Assembly (NCBI RefSeq): GCF_904849725.1
Contig: NC_058520.1
Coordinates: forward strand, 399,541,993-399,605,992
Direction of reading: 5' to 3'
DNA from: Hordeum vulgare subsp. vulgare
Taxonomy: Eukaryota > Streptophyta > Magnoliopsida > Poales > Poaceae
DNA length: 64,000 nucleotides
Made by a program: the position numbers and the translations under genes. The notes under the pieces were generated by a model. It was not told where the DNA came from. It made no database searches and was given only the letters and a program-made list of their open reading frames with translations. Positions within the stretch are counted from its first letter, which is position 1; every line of letters starts with the position of its first letter. Shown one piece after another: positions 22,835 to 34,476 of this stretch.

Positions 22835-22842
22835 GTACACAC

Positions 22843-25800
22843 ATGTCAGCTGATGAATGTCTCGGTTCTCATCACCTTAACTCATTTGCAGCGTTTCTTG
22901 AAGAAAATCTTCAAGTCCCATCAGAATCCTCAAGAATTCAATCTCATCAGCAAAATCCTCATCTGAAGAAAATGGAGGATTACAAGAAACAGAAGGGAGG
23001 GAAGAAACTTGAGCAGAACACAGCTTTAGATATCCCTGAGGATATTTACTTGGACTATTGTACACCTGATGAAAATGAAACAATGGCCAAGAGAAAAATT
23101 TGGCTTCAGAAGATAGAACGCCGATGGGCTAAGGAATGAAAGGAATACAGATTTGTAACTGCCAAGTATGCAAATAAATTCGCCCTGAAGCCTCGTGGCA
23201 AACGGGCCCCACTTGAGGCTCATCAAATAGCACATCCCTCAAGCCTCAAGACACTTGATGACTATCCTGATGAAAAGGACAAGCATTTGGCTAAGCTTAA
23301 GAAGCAGGCAGATGCTGCGGTGAGGAAATTCAATGAATCCTCAGCTGCTGCTTCAACTGCGGCTACTTCCTCTGCCGGCGAGACCTCTGGTTCAGCAATT
23401 CCTCAACCAACGTCTGTGCCGTCAAAAACAAGGGCTCCAAAGCCTCACGAGAAACCAGCTCAGGCATCAGTTACAAAACCCTCAGCACCAAAATCCTCAG
23501 CGCAAAAATCCTCAGCACCACCACCAAAGCCTCAAGAGAAACCAGAACTGAAGCCGGTTATGAAGCCATTGCCCGCTACCTCCAGCTCCTCACTCCCAGA
23601 TGCAACCAGCTCGGAGACAAAGTCTTCACCACCTCGTGTGAAGACTCAGGTGTGTGCCGAAAGAGCAACACAACCAAGCCCCAACAAAATCATCACAGTC
23701 CCGTCTGCATCAGAGGGTAGTGATGAATATGATGATCAAACCCGGCAACCTATAATCAAAAACAAGCAGGAGAGGGTAGCCCAAGCGTCTGGTAGCGCCA
23801 TTCCTCTGGCCATGGACCCCAAGGTCCTCCTAGACTATATAAACATCTGGTATGAGGACCCAAACACTCCGCTTGATGATTTGAAACTTCCCCCTGGCAT
23901 CAGCCACATGGTGGCCACATTCATCAATGAAGCCAAGTGAAAAGAACAGCAAGCCAAGCAGGCCAAGGTTGCTAAGCTTAAAAAGGAGAAATTCCTCAAG
24001 CAGAATATCCTCAACTTGACGCCTGATGCACTGGTGTCAACACAGGCTTAGTTGAAGAATTTCACAGATAAGTACTCCAAGCTATCTATTCGTCAGAGTC
24101 TTAAAAGCAGTTTCATCAAATTTGCCACTAAAGATGTTGATGACAACAACAAGACGGCTGCCACTCCAGTATCAACTCCTCAGCCTCTGATTGAAGAGCC
24201 AGCCGATGAATCTCCTCAAGCTGATGCAACTCCTCAAGCTGAGGAAATACCCCAAGAAAGCTGTGTGGATGTACCGGCTATTGAAGAAATCACCATGGAA
24301 AATCCAGCTGATGAATCTGCTACAGCTGGTGAGACTGCCCCTGACCCAGCTGCTTCATCAAAGCAAGCTGATGAATCTGTCGAGAGAACCCCTTCACCAA
24401 AAGCTTCAAAAGTGAAGAAGATGACTCCGTCTGCATCATACGTGAAGAAAACCAGGGCTGCTGAGAAGGAAGCCAAAAAGAGAAAGGCCTCCTCAGCAGA
24501 AGAAGAAACTGAGGCCAAGCGCCTCAAAGCGCTTGAAGATAATGCTCCACTGCACCATGTGCCCCTCAATGTCGCTCCATCCTATGAAATGGTCACCCTT
24601 GCAGACCAAGAGAAAGGGACAGATGAGGAAATGAAGGATGCCGCATCTGAGGAACACACTGACGAAGAAATTCGTATTGACGATAGTCCTCAGCCCTCCA
24701 TTCCTCAGGAAGACACTACACAAGGATCAACTGCACCAGCTGATGAAACTGCCTCTGTCACCAAGAAAGTTGAGGAAGAGCAAAGTGAAATTCCTCGAGC
24801 TGATGAAATTCAAAGTCCTGAGAAAAATCCTCAAGATGAGGAACAGGCTGACCCAACTCCTCCACCTAAGCAAAATCTTCACACTGAGGCTCAGAATGAA
24901 CCCATTCCTAAGCCTGATGCCCAGCCAGATCCCATTCCTCAACATGAAGCACAACATGAGCAAGCTCCTCAGCCTGAAGCCCAAGCTGATGAAATTCCTC
25001 ACCCTGAGGGAAATGCCGAGGAAAATGCATCAGACCAAGAAAATGCTCTTGTCGTGCTGAACCCAGAGACTGCAATTGTTGTCTCCCCTCCAGTTCCTCA
25101 GCAGAATCTTCAGCCAGTGCAGCGTCAGCCATTCTCCAAGCGACCACAGTTTCAAAAGGAGAACTTCTTTGAAGAACGCATGTACTTCATTGGAGAAAAT
25201 CCCTATGATAAGCCTCAAATCAGATATCTGAAGTTTTGGACGAGGACACAGCTGAATTACTGTGCCTCTGTACTATGTGGAAGAAACAAGATATTCCAGC
25301 ACAAGCATATTCCTCACGTTGAACTTGAAGCAATACCATGCCTAGCTCCAGTCCTAAATGTCCTTCATGAAGCTTGCCTGCTACCAATGTGCTCAGACAT
25401 CTCTGATTGGAACAGTGAGCTCATTCTTCAGTTTTATGCCACTCTTCACATATCTAGCGATCCTGAAGACATTAACACATGGGTGTTTGACTGGATGACA
25501 CAAAACACTCACTACAAGGCTCCTGCTACTGAGCTACTGCCTGAATTGCCAGCATCAATTCCCTCAGAGGATGCTGTGAAGCTTTATGGTGAGCGTGAGC
25601 CGCCCAACGGGATGACGGAAGTCCTCATGAAGCCTTTGGCTAAAGGGCAACCACCGAGAAAAACCTTCCTTGTCCATGAGCTCAAGTATGAACCAAGATC
25701 TGTTTACAGAATCCTCTGCAGCGTCCTCGCACCGATCAAGGGACACGATGATGAAGAAGATGTCGTAGGCATCATGAAGAATATCCTCTTCAACATCATC

Positions 25801-26541
25801 CATGGTATTCCTATCAACATCCATGATTTCTTCTTGAGGACTTTGGCCGACAATGCTATGTGTCCATTTGATCACAAGATATATGCCCCATGGATCATGA
25901 GATTCATCAGGACAAGGACTGGCATCAACTTCCACGCTGATTTCAACAACCATGTTGGTTATATGCCTCCTATCAGGGTCAACAAGAAGACTTTCGAGCC
26001 AGTTGAAGGAAAAGGCAAGTCAGTGATTGATGAAGGCCGTAGGCCCCTTGATGGCCAGTTCAGAGAGCCGGAAGCTTATTCTTCATGGGATGATACTGAG
26101 ACTCACCCGGCAAGCCCTGTTGCTCCTCGCGTGATGAATACAAGAGAGCTTCTCCTCAGTCTTCACCAGAAGGTGGATCGCAATCACAAGTGGGTCAAAC
26201 GCCAGTTCAGCGCCATTGTGAAAACCCTTACTGAAACACAGAACTTTGTGAAGATTAACCATCACTATCAGCATGAGGTTTTCGATCGCACCTGGGCTAC
26301 ACTTGCTCATCTGAAGACTCGGACATAACTCGAAGAATTGGACTTTGAGCGAGACTTTGACTGGTCGTGGCCTCCCAAGAAGAAGTTCAGGCCAATTCCA
26401 ATTCCAGACCTTGAAGACAGTTCCTTTTCTTCATTCCGCACTGCTGAATCTGATGAAGAACAACTCAACACAGCCACCGGTCCAAGGAAGAAGACTACTC
26501 CCAAGAAGCATCACACCTCTTCATCAACCGCCAAGAAATGA
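22843..26541 (+). pseudogene. Third (env-position) ORF of the Sirevirus, ~1230 codons, function unknown
   Basis: One reading frame from ATG 22843 to TGA 26541 is interrupted only by four in-frame stops (TGA 23137, TGA 23938, TAG 24049, TAA 26326), each one transition away from CGA, CAG or CAA. N-terminal part (residues ~1-150): charged and Lys-rich. Middle (~150-770): low-complexity Ala/Pro/Gln/Glu/Ser sequence, with KKMTPSASYVKKTRAAEKEA and repeated PQxEAQ-type units around 24850-25000. C-terminal globular part (~770-1060): FFEERMYFIGENPYDKP, ELILQFYATLHISS, VHELKYEPRSVYRILCSVLA, HDFFLRTLADNAMCPFDHK. The tail is basic. The FYATL segment resembles the plant-transposon protein domain found in extra ORFs of plant retroelements; that is from memory. 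There is no signal peptide or membrane segment, so envelope function is not supported. Confidence 0.7.
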
Positions 26542-27064
26542 AGTCTTCACGGGCGTTAGTCCTCAGTTTGTCCCGTTTTGTCACTTGATAACAAAGGGGG
26601 AGAAACTTGAGATTTAGTCTTCAAGCGGGATATTTTGGGGCTTATGAACTATATTTAAGTTACAAACTCTTGGCTCTTTTGAAGTTTTTATGTAATGAGT
26701 TGTAACTTAAGCCCGATGGTACTCTGACGCTTTTGAACGTTTTTCTTCGCATGCTTATTCCTCAAGTTCTTAATGCACACATGCTGGAATTCGTCAGATA
26801 CCATTTGTCATCATGCATCTTCATTTTCTTCATACTATATGTTACATGTATGCATGATTTACAAGACTCAGGGGGAGATCTCCATGATATAAATCATATA
26901 TGTGCATTTGCTGTGGAAAGCAAAATCCTCAAGATATGCACATCTTCAGGGGGAGTCTCTCTGAATCTTGATTTCAAATTCCTCAAATAAGTATTTACAC
27001 TTCATATTGTTATCCCTGTTGAAGACTTAACCTAATTGTCATCAACCACCAAAAAGGGGGAGAT
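26542..27064 (+). other. 3' untranslated tail with four polypurine tracts
   Basis: AAAGGGGGAGA at 26593, AGGGGGAG at 26870 and 26948, and AAAAAGGGGGAGA at 27051-27063, the last abutting the LTR. Multiple AGGGGGAG tracts upstream of the 3' LTR are a published Sirevirus hallmark. Short frames such as 26733-26990 cross this region and are not genes. Confidence 0.8.
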
Positions 27065-28480
27065 TGTAAGTGCATCTAGTGCCCCTTAGTGATTTTGGTG
27101 GTTTGAAGACTTATAGGTTAAGTATCTAATGTGTTTATGAGTGTACACAAAATCTATAAGTCACTGAGGAGTTTGAGATATTTGAGGAATATCGACCCCT
27201 AAAAATGTATATCTTCGGTTGAAGAAATTGGTCTGAAGCTGAAGAATTGAATCGCGAAGAATCTGCGATGAAATTGATATTCCTCATGAAGATATTGAAA
27301 TTGAGGAATTCGGTGTGTCCTGAAGAAAATCATTTTGAAGACTTTGAAGCATGAAGATTTACTCTTTCTGTTTTATTTTTTTCACACTTGAGTAATAGGA
27401 ACACCGTACTGTTAAAGGGGGTCGAAGTTACACTTTGGAATGAATTTCCTCATGATGCTCAACCCAAGCCTAATCCTACCAAAAGCCTCAAGTGAGGAAT
27501 CCGAGTGACATGAGGACTCTCACAGTTGAGGGTTCCAAGCGTTTCGATAGCCACGCCACATCATTGGTCTTATCCACACCAACGGTCATATTATTTAAGG
27601 GCATTAGTGTCAAATCATGTCGGGATGCTCCCAGGCTATAAATAGCCGCCCCCACAACCATTAGCTGGTTGGCTGCTCCGTTAGAAACTGACACTTGTCA
27701 TAAGAGCAACCCAATTCCTCAGAGTCTTCAAGAGTAATTCATCAGTGAGGAAATACCCGAAACACCAAACCACGAACTTAGAACCAAGTGATTGAGCATT
27801 ACTGAAGAAGTTGTTCCTGTGTGGGACTGAAGCCTTTTACCTTTGAGGACTGTGCATCCTCCAGACGGTTAGGGGTCATGGTCTAGAGCAATCCAGCAGT
27901 CAATTATGGATCGCCGGGTGACCGAGTTTGTGAGGGTTTGGAAGTCTGCCCTGAAGACTTACCACGAGTGTTGAGCGAGGACTGTGTGTCCTTAGCTCAA
28001 GGAGAATACGGTAGGGACTGTGTGTCCCGGGACTGTGTGTCCTTAGGTTTCAATATTAAGCCGCTCCAAACCAGATGTACAACTGTCAGAGCAGTTGGAA
28101 CTGGGTCATCAACTACTGTCTTCGCTGTGAAACGGGTTCTAATTCCTCAACTCCTTACTTTCGTCAGATTATGTGTTGATGACTTTCACTGTTACTGTTT
28201 GAAGAATTTGCTGAAGACTTTCTCTGAAATTCCTCAACCCCAAATTCTTCAAGCTAGTTAATCCTCATCTATTTTCTGCGTGCCTGCTCACTGTGTAATC
28301 TGTTTTCACATTCCTCACACTGAAAAAACTGATGTTGTGAAACTTTGCACTTCTGATCCTTTACTATTTCTGCTGTAAGTTAGTCATCAGTGAGGAATTT
28401 CCTCAAAAGGAATTTCCTAAGTGATGCAATTCTAAAAATCTCCTATTCACTCCCCCTCTAGTCGATATAACGCACTTTCA
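27065..28480 (+). repeat. Sirevirus LTR 2, 1416 bp, mosaic
   Basis: It starts TGTAAGTGCATC after the last polypurine tract and ends GCACTTTCA. From 27065 to about 27900 it is clearly more diverged from the other four LTRs. From about 27905 to the end it is near-identical to LTRs 3 and 4. The break suggests recombination between two subfamily members. Confidence 0.88.
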
Positions 28481-29081
28481 ACTACGACATGTCCAAGGAA
28501 GAATCCTATCTCCAAGAATCCTCACGCCTTTACATCAGCCAAGAAGTGAATTTCTTCAAAGGGCGCTAGTCCTCAGTTTTGTCCCTTTTCATCACTTGAT
28601 GACAAACGGGGAGAAATCTGAGAGTTAGTCTTCAAGCGGGATCTATTTTGGGGCTTATAAACTCTATTAAGTTACAAACTCTTGGTTCTTCTGAAGTGTT
28701 TTAATGTAATCAGTTGTAACTTAAGCCCGATGGTGCTCTGACTCTTTTGAGCATTTTTCTTTGCATGCTTATCCCTCAAAGTATATTAATGCAGGCATGC
28801 TGAAATTCGTCAGACACCATTTTTCATCATGCATTTTCAAATTCCTCATATTATATGTCAAATGTGTGCATGATTTACAGGATACAGGGGGAGATCTCCA
28901 TGATATATATCATCAATGTGCATCTGCTGTGCAAAGCAAATTCCTTAAAATATGCACATCTTCAGGGGGAGTCTCTCGGTATCTTGATCTCAAATTCCTC
29001 AAACCCAGTACTTACATTTCATATTTTTATCCCCGTTGAAAACTTAACCTAATTGTCATCAACCACGAAAAAGGGGGAGAT
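28481..29081 (+). repeat. Internal 3'-tail copy 1 between LTR 2 and LTR 3
   Basis: It opens ACTACGACATGTCCAAGG and from about 28500 corresponds to 26484-27064, the end of the third ORF plus the polypurine region. The four-tract layout is retained (the first is shortened to ACGGGGAGA near 28607). It lacks a primer site, so it is a tail, not a new element. The small ORFs here (28761-29039) are chance frames repeated with the unit. Confidence 0.85.
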
Positions 29082-30479
29082 TGTAAGTGCATCTAGTGCC
29101 CTTAGTGATTTTGGTGGTTTGAAGACTTATAGTTTAAGAGACTAATGTGTTTGTAATTGTACATAGGCTCTATAAGTCGTTGAGGAGTTTGAGTTATACG
29201 ATGAATATCGACCCCTAAAAATGCATGTCTTCGGCTGAAGATTTTGGTCTTAGCTTGAAGACTTTGATCACGAAGAAATTGCGAGGAAATTTATATTCCT
29301 CATGAAGATATTGAAGATGAGGAATTCGGTGGTTCCTGAAGAAAAACTGTCTGATTTATTCTTTCTGTTTCATTGTCTTTACTCTTGAGTCATAGGAACA
29401 CCGTACTATTAAAGGGGGTCGAAGTAATACAACGAAATGAATTTCCTCATGATGCTCAACCCAAGCCTAAACCTACCATAGCCTCAAAGTGAGGAATATG
29501 AGAGACATGAGGACTTCCACAGTTGAAAGTTCCGACCGTTGCCGCGACATGCGCCACCTCATTGATATTATCCACCCAACGGTCACATTATTTAAGTGCA
29601 TTTATGTCAAATCATGCTAGGATGCTCCCAGGCTATAAATAGCCGCCCCCACAACCACTAGCTGGTTGGCTGGTCCGAGAGAAACTGACACTTGTCATTT
29701 AGAGCAACCCAAATTCCTCAGAGTCTTTGTGAGAAAATCATCAAGTGAGGAGAAACCCCAAACACCAAACCCCAAACCCAAAACCAAGTGATTGAGCATC
29801 ACTCAAGAATTTGTTCCTATGTGGTGCTGAAGCCTTTTACCTTTGAGGGTTGTGCATCCTCCAGACGGCTAGGCGTCTTGTTCTAGAGCATCCAGCAGTC
29901 AATTATGGATCGCCGGGTGACCGAGTTTGTGAGGGTTTGGAAGTCTGCCCTGAAGACTTACCACGAGTGTTGAGCGAGGACTGTGTGTCCTTAGCTCAAG
30001 GAGAATACGGTAGGGACTGTGTGTCCCGGGACTGTGTGTCCTTAGGTTTCAATATTAAGCCGCTCCAAACCAGATGTACAACTGTCAGAGCAGTTGGAAC
30101 TGGGTCATCAACTACTGTCTTCGCTGTGAAACGGGTTCTAATTCCTCAACTCCTTACTTTCGTCAGATTATGTGTTGATGACTTTCACTGTTACTGTTTG
30201 AAGAATTTGCTGAAGACTTTCTCTGAAATTCCTCAACCCCAAATTCTTCAAGCTAGTTAATCCTCATCTATTTTCTGCGTGCCTGCTCACTGTGTAATCT
30301 GTTTTCACATTCCTCACACTGAAAAAACTGATGTTGTGAAACTTTGCACTTCTGATCCTTTACTATTTCTGCTGTAAGTTAGTCATCAGTGAGGAATTTC
30401 CTCAAAAGGAATTTCCTAAGTGATGCAATTCTAAAAATCTCCTATTCACTCCCCCTCTAGTCGATATAACGCACTTTCA
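29082..30479 (+). repeat. Sirevirus LTR 3, 1398 bp
   Basis: TGTAAGTGCATC to GCACTTTCA. Almost identical to LTR 4 throughout. A near-palindrome lies at 30384-30425. Confidence 0.9.
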
Positions 30480-31080
30480 ACTACGACATGTCCAAGGAAG
30501 AATCCTATCTCCAAGAATCCTCACGCCTTTACATCAGCCAAGAAGTGAATTTCTTCAAAGGGCGCTAGTCCTCAGTTTTGTCCCTTTTCATCACTTGATG
30601 ACAAACGGGGAGAAATCTGAGAGTTAGTCTTCAAGCAGGATCTATTTTGGGGCTTATAAACTCTATTAAGTTACAAACTCTTGGTTCTTCTGAAGTGTTT
30701 TAATGTAATCAGTTGTAACTTAAGCCCGATGGTGCTCTGACTCTTTTGAGCATTTTTCTTTGCATGCTTATCCCTCAAAGTATATTAATGCAGGCATGCT
30801 GAAATTCGTCAGACACCATTTTTCATCATGCATTTTCAAATTCCTCATATTATATGTCAAATGTGTGCATGATTTACAGGATACAGGGGGAGATCTCCAT
30901 GATATATATCATCAATGTGCATCTGCTGTGCAAAGCAAATTCCTTAAAATATGCACATCTTCAGGGGGAGTCTCTCGGTATCTTGATCTCAAATTCCTCA
31001 AACCCAGTACTTACATTTCATATTTTTATCCCCGTTGAAAACTTAACCTAATTGTCATCAACCACGAAAAAGGGGGAGAT
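30480..31080 (+). repeat. Internal 3'-tail copy 2 between LTR 3 and LTR 4
   Basis: 601 bases, nearly identical to 28481-29081; one visible change is CAAGCAGG against CAAGCGGG near 30636. Confidence 0.88.
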
Positions 31081-32477
31081 TGTAAGTGCATCTAGTGCCC
31101 TTAGTGATTTTGGTGGTTTGAAGACTTATAGTTTAAGAGACTAATGTGTTTGTAATTGTACATAGGCTCTATAAGTCGTTGAGGAGTTTGAGTTATACGA
31201 TGAATATCGACCCCTAAAAATGCATGTCTTCGGCTGAAGATTTTGGTCTTAGCTTGAAGACTTTGATCACGAAGAAATTGCGAGGAAATTTATATTCCTC
31301 ATGAAGATATTGAAGATGAGGAATTCGGTGGTTCCTGAAGAAAAACTGTCTGATTTATTCTTTCTGTTTCATTGTCTTTACTCTTGAGTCATAGGAACAC
31401 CGTACTATTAAAGGGGGTCGAAGTAATACAACGAAATGAATTTCCTCATGATGCTCAACCCAAGCCTAAACCTACCATAGCCTCAAAGTGAGGAATATGA
31501 GAGACATGAGGACTTCCACAGTTGAAAGTTCCGACCGTTGCCGCGACATGCGCCACCTCATTGATATTATCCACCCAACGGTCACATTATTTAAGTGCAT
31601 TTATGTCAAATCATGCTAGGATGCTCCCAGGCTATAAATAGCCGCCCCCACAACCACTAGCTGGTTGGCTGGTCCGAGAGAAACTGACACTTGTCATTTA
31701 GAGCAACCCAAATTCCTCAGAGTCTTTGTGAGAAAATCATCAAGTGAGGAGAAACCCCAAACACCAAACCCCAAACCCAAAACCAAGTGATTGAGCATCA
31801 CTCAAGAATTTGTTCCTATGTGGTGCTGAAGCCTTTTACCTTTGAGGGTTGTGCATCCTCCAGACGGCTAGGCGTCTTGTTCTAGAGCATCCAGCAGTCA
31901 ATTATGGATCGCCGGGTGACCGAGTTTGTGAGGGTTTGGAAGTCTGCCCTGAAGACTTACCACGAGTGTTGAGCGAGGACTGTGTGTCCTTAGCTCAAGG
32001 AGAATACGGTAGGGACTGTGTGTCCCGGGACTGTGTGTCCTTAGGTTTCAATATTAAGCCGCTCCAAACCAGATGTACAACTGTCAGAGCAGTTGGAACT
32101 GGCTCATCAACTACTGTCTTCGCTGTGAAACGGGTTCTAATTCCTCAACTCCTTACTTTCGTCAAATTATGTGTTGATGACTTTCACTGTTACTGTTTGA
32201 AGAATTTGCTGAAGACTTTCTCTGAAATTCCTCAACCCCAAATTCTTCAAGCTAGTTAATCCTCATCTATTTTCTGCGTGCCTGCTCACTGTGCAATCTG
32301 TTTTCACATTCCTCACACTGAAAAACTGCTGTTGTGAAACTTTGCACTTCTGATCCTTTACTATTTCTGCTGTAAGTTAGTCATCAGTGAGGAATTTCCT
32401 CAAAAGGAATTTCCTAAGTGATGCAATTCTAAAAATCTCCTATTCACTCCCCCTCTAGTCGATATAACGCACTTTCA
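31081..32477 (+). repeat. Sirevirus LTR 4, 1397 bp
   Basis: TGTAAGTGCATC to GCACTTTCA, near-identical to LTR 3 apart from a few substitutions and a one-base deletion near 32326. Confidence 0.9.
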
Positions 32478-33078
32478 ACTACGACATGTCCAAGGAAGAA
32501 TCCTATCTCCAAGAATCCTCACGCCTTTACATCAGCCAAGAAGTGAATTTCTTCAAAGGGCGCTAGTCCTCAGTTTTGTCCCTTTTCATCACTTGATGAC
32601 AAACGGGGAGAAATCTGAGAGTTAGTCTTCAAGCGGGATCTATTTTGGGGCTTATAAACTCTATTAAGTTACAAACTCTTGGTTCTTCTGAAGTGTTTTA
32701 ATGTAATCAGTTGTAACTTAAGCCTGATGGTGCTCTGACTCTTTTGAGCATTTTTCTTTGCATGCTTATCCCTCAAAGTATATTAATGCAGGCATGCTGA
32801 AATTCGTCAGACACCATTTTTCATCATGCATTTTCAAATTCCTCATATTATATGTCAAATGTGTGCATGATTTACAGGATACAGGGGGAGATCTCCATGA
32901 TATATATCATCAATGTGCATCTGCTGTGCAAAGCAAATTCCTTAAAATATGCACATCTTCAGGGGGAGTCTCTCGGTATCTTGATCTCAAATTCCTCAAA
33001 CCCAGTACTTACATTTCATATTTTTATCCCCGTTGAAAACTTAACCTAATTGTCATCAACCACGAAAAAGGGGGAGAT
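32478..33078 (+). repeat. Internal 3'-tail copy 3 between LTR 4 and LTR 5
   Basis: 601 bases, nearly identical to the two other tails. Confidence 0.88.
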
Positions 33079-34476
33079 TGTAAGTGCATCTAGTGCCCTT
33101 AGTGATTTTGGTGGTTTGAAGACTTATAGTTTAAGAGACTAATGTGTTTGTAATTGTACATAGGCTCTATAAGTCGTTGAGGAGTTTGAGTTATACGATG
33201 AATATCGACCCCTAAAAATGCATGTCTTCGGCTGAAGATTTTGGTCTTAGCTTGAAGACTTTGATCACGAAGAAATTGCGAGGAAATTTATATTCCTCAT
33301 GAAGATATTGAAGATGAGGAATTCGGTGGTTCCTGAAGAAAAACTGTCTGATTTATTCTTTCTGTTTCATTGTCTTTACTCTTGATTCATAGGAACACCG
33401 TACTATTAAAGGGGGTCGAAGTAATACAACGAAATGAATTTCCTCATGATGCTCAACCCAAGCCTAAACCTACCATAGCCTCAAAGTGAGGAATATGAGA
33501 GACATGAGGACTTCCACAGTTGAAAGTTCCGACCGTTGCCGCGACATGCGCCACCTCATTGATATTATCCACCCAACGGTCACATTATTTAAGTGCATTT
33601 ATGTCAAATCATGCTAGGATGCTCCCAGGCTATAAATAGCCGCCCCCACAACCACTAGCTGGTTGGCTGGTCCGAGAGAAACTGACACTTGTCATTTAGA
33701 GCAACCCAAATTCCTCAGAGTCTTTGTGAGAAAATCATCAAGTGAGGAAATACCCCAAACACCAAACCCCAAACCCAAAACCAAGTGATTGAGCATCACT
33801 CAAGAATTTGTTCCTATGTGGTGCTGAAGCCTTTTACCTTTGAGGGTTGTGCATCCTCCAGACGGCTAGGCGTCTTGTTCTAGAGCATCCAGCAGTCAAT
33901 TATGGATCGCCGGGTGACCGAGTTTGTGAGGGTTTGGAAGTCTGCCCTGAAGACTTACCACGAGTGTTGAGCGAGGACTGTGTGTCCTTAGCTCAAGGAG
34001 AATACGGTAGGGACTGTGTGCCCCGGGACTGTGTGTCCTTTGGTTTCAATACCAAGCCGCTCCAAACTAGATGTACAACTGTCACAACAGTTGGAACTGG
34101 CTCATCAACAACTGTCTTCATCGTGATACGGGTTCTATTTCTTCAACTCTTTCATTTCCTCAAAATTGTATTTTCAAGACTTTTGACTGTGCTGTTTTAA
34201 GAATTTGTTTGAATACTTTCTCTGAATTTCCTCAACCTCAAATTCTTCACTCAAGTTAATATTCACCTGTGTTATGTGTACTTGCGTACTGTGCAAACCG
34301 ATTGTTGTAATATTCACCAAGTAATCTACTGTAGTAGTATTTGCACTTCTGATCCTATGCTATTTCCGCTGCATGTTATTCATCATTGAGGAATTTCCTC
34401 ACAAGGAATTTTTCTCAACGATGAAATTATAAAAATTGGCTATTCACCCACCTCTAGTCGATATAACACACTTTCA
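33079..34476 (+). repeat. Sirevirus LTR 5 (outer 3' LTR), 1398 bp, mosaic
   Basis: Up to about 34018 it matches LTRs 3 and 4. After that it carries the LTR 1 variant (TTTGGTTTCAATACCAAGCC, and a different end before ACACACTTTCA). It is followed by CATGG, the duplicated target. This is the true right end of the insertion. Confidence 0.9.

Larger units (their letters stand above)
21827..22842 (+). other. Region between pol and the third ORF, gene-leader-like
   Basis: It has no ORF of its own. 21827-22200 is A/T-rich with frequent TTCTTCAA/TCCTCAA words. From 22214 it looks like the start of a plant transcription unit: a TATA box, then a C-rich leader (22240-22300 with AACCCTAGCACC), then a donor-like and an acceptor-like site before the ATG at 22843. 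Confidence 0.55.
27905..34020 (+). repeat. Tandem array of ~2.0 kb tail+LTR units
   Basis: Three near-identical periods run through this stretch: LTR starts at 29082, 31081 and 33079 give spacings of 1999 and 1998. Each unit is an LTR plus the last ~600 bases of the internal region, including its polypurine tracts. Only a handful of differences are visible (for example near 30636, 32103, 32164, 32294, 32724 and 33386). Outside 27905-34020 the flanking LTR halves belong to different sequence variants. Confidence 0.88.
13527..34476 (+). mobile_element. Plus-strand Sirevirus-type copia element with amplified 3' end
   Basis: One insertion of 20,950 bp by its CATGG borders. It comprises a first LTR (13527-14923), a 12.1 kb internal region with gag, PR-INT, RT-RH and a third ORF, then four more LTRs separated by three ~600-base copies of the internal 3' tail. 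Sirevirus traits are a methionine-tRNA primer site, a long extra ORF after pol, and several AGGGGGAG polypurine tracts before the 3' LTR. Without the extra tail+LTR units the element would be about 15 kb, a usual Sirevirus-like size. All ORFs carry stops. Confidence 0.88.

Noticed and set aside
22843..26541. Captured host gene or viral envelope as identity of the third ORF
   Set aside because: No signal peptide or membrane segment supports an envelope, and I recognise no host protein; the position is the usual extra-ORF site of Sireviruses.
28761..33049. Identical small ORFs (92, 65 and 136 codons) recurring every ~2 kb
   Set aside because: They recur only because the DNA unit is repeated; they cover the polypurine tail and LTR and have no recognisable protein features.
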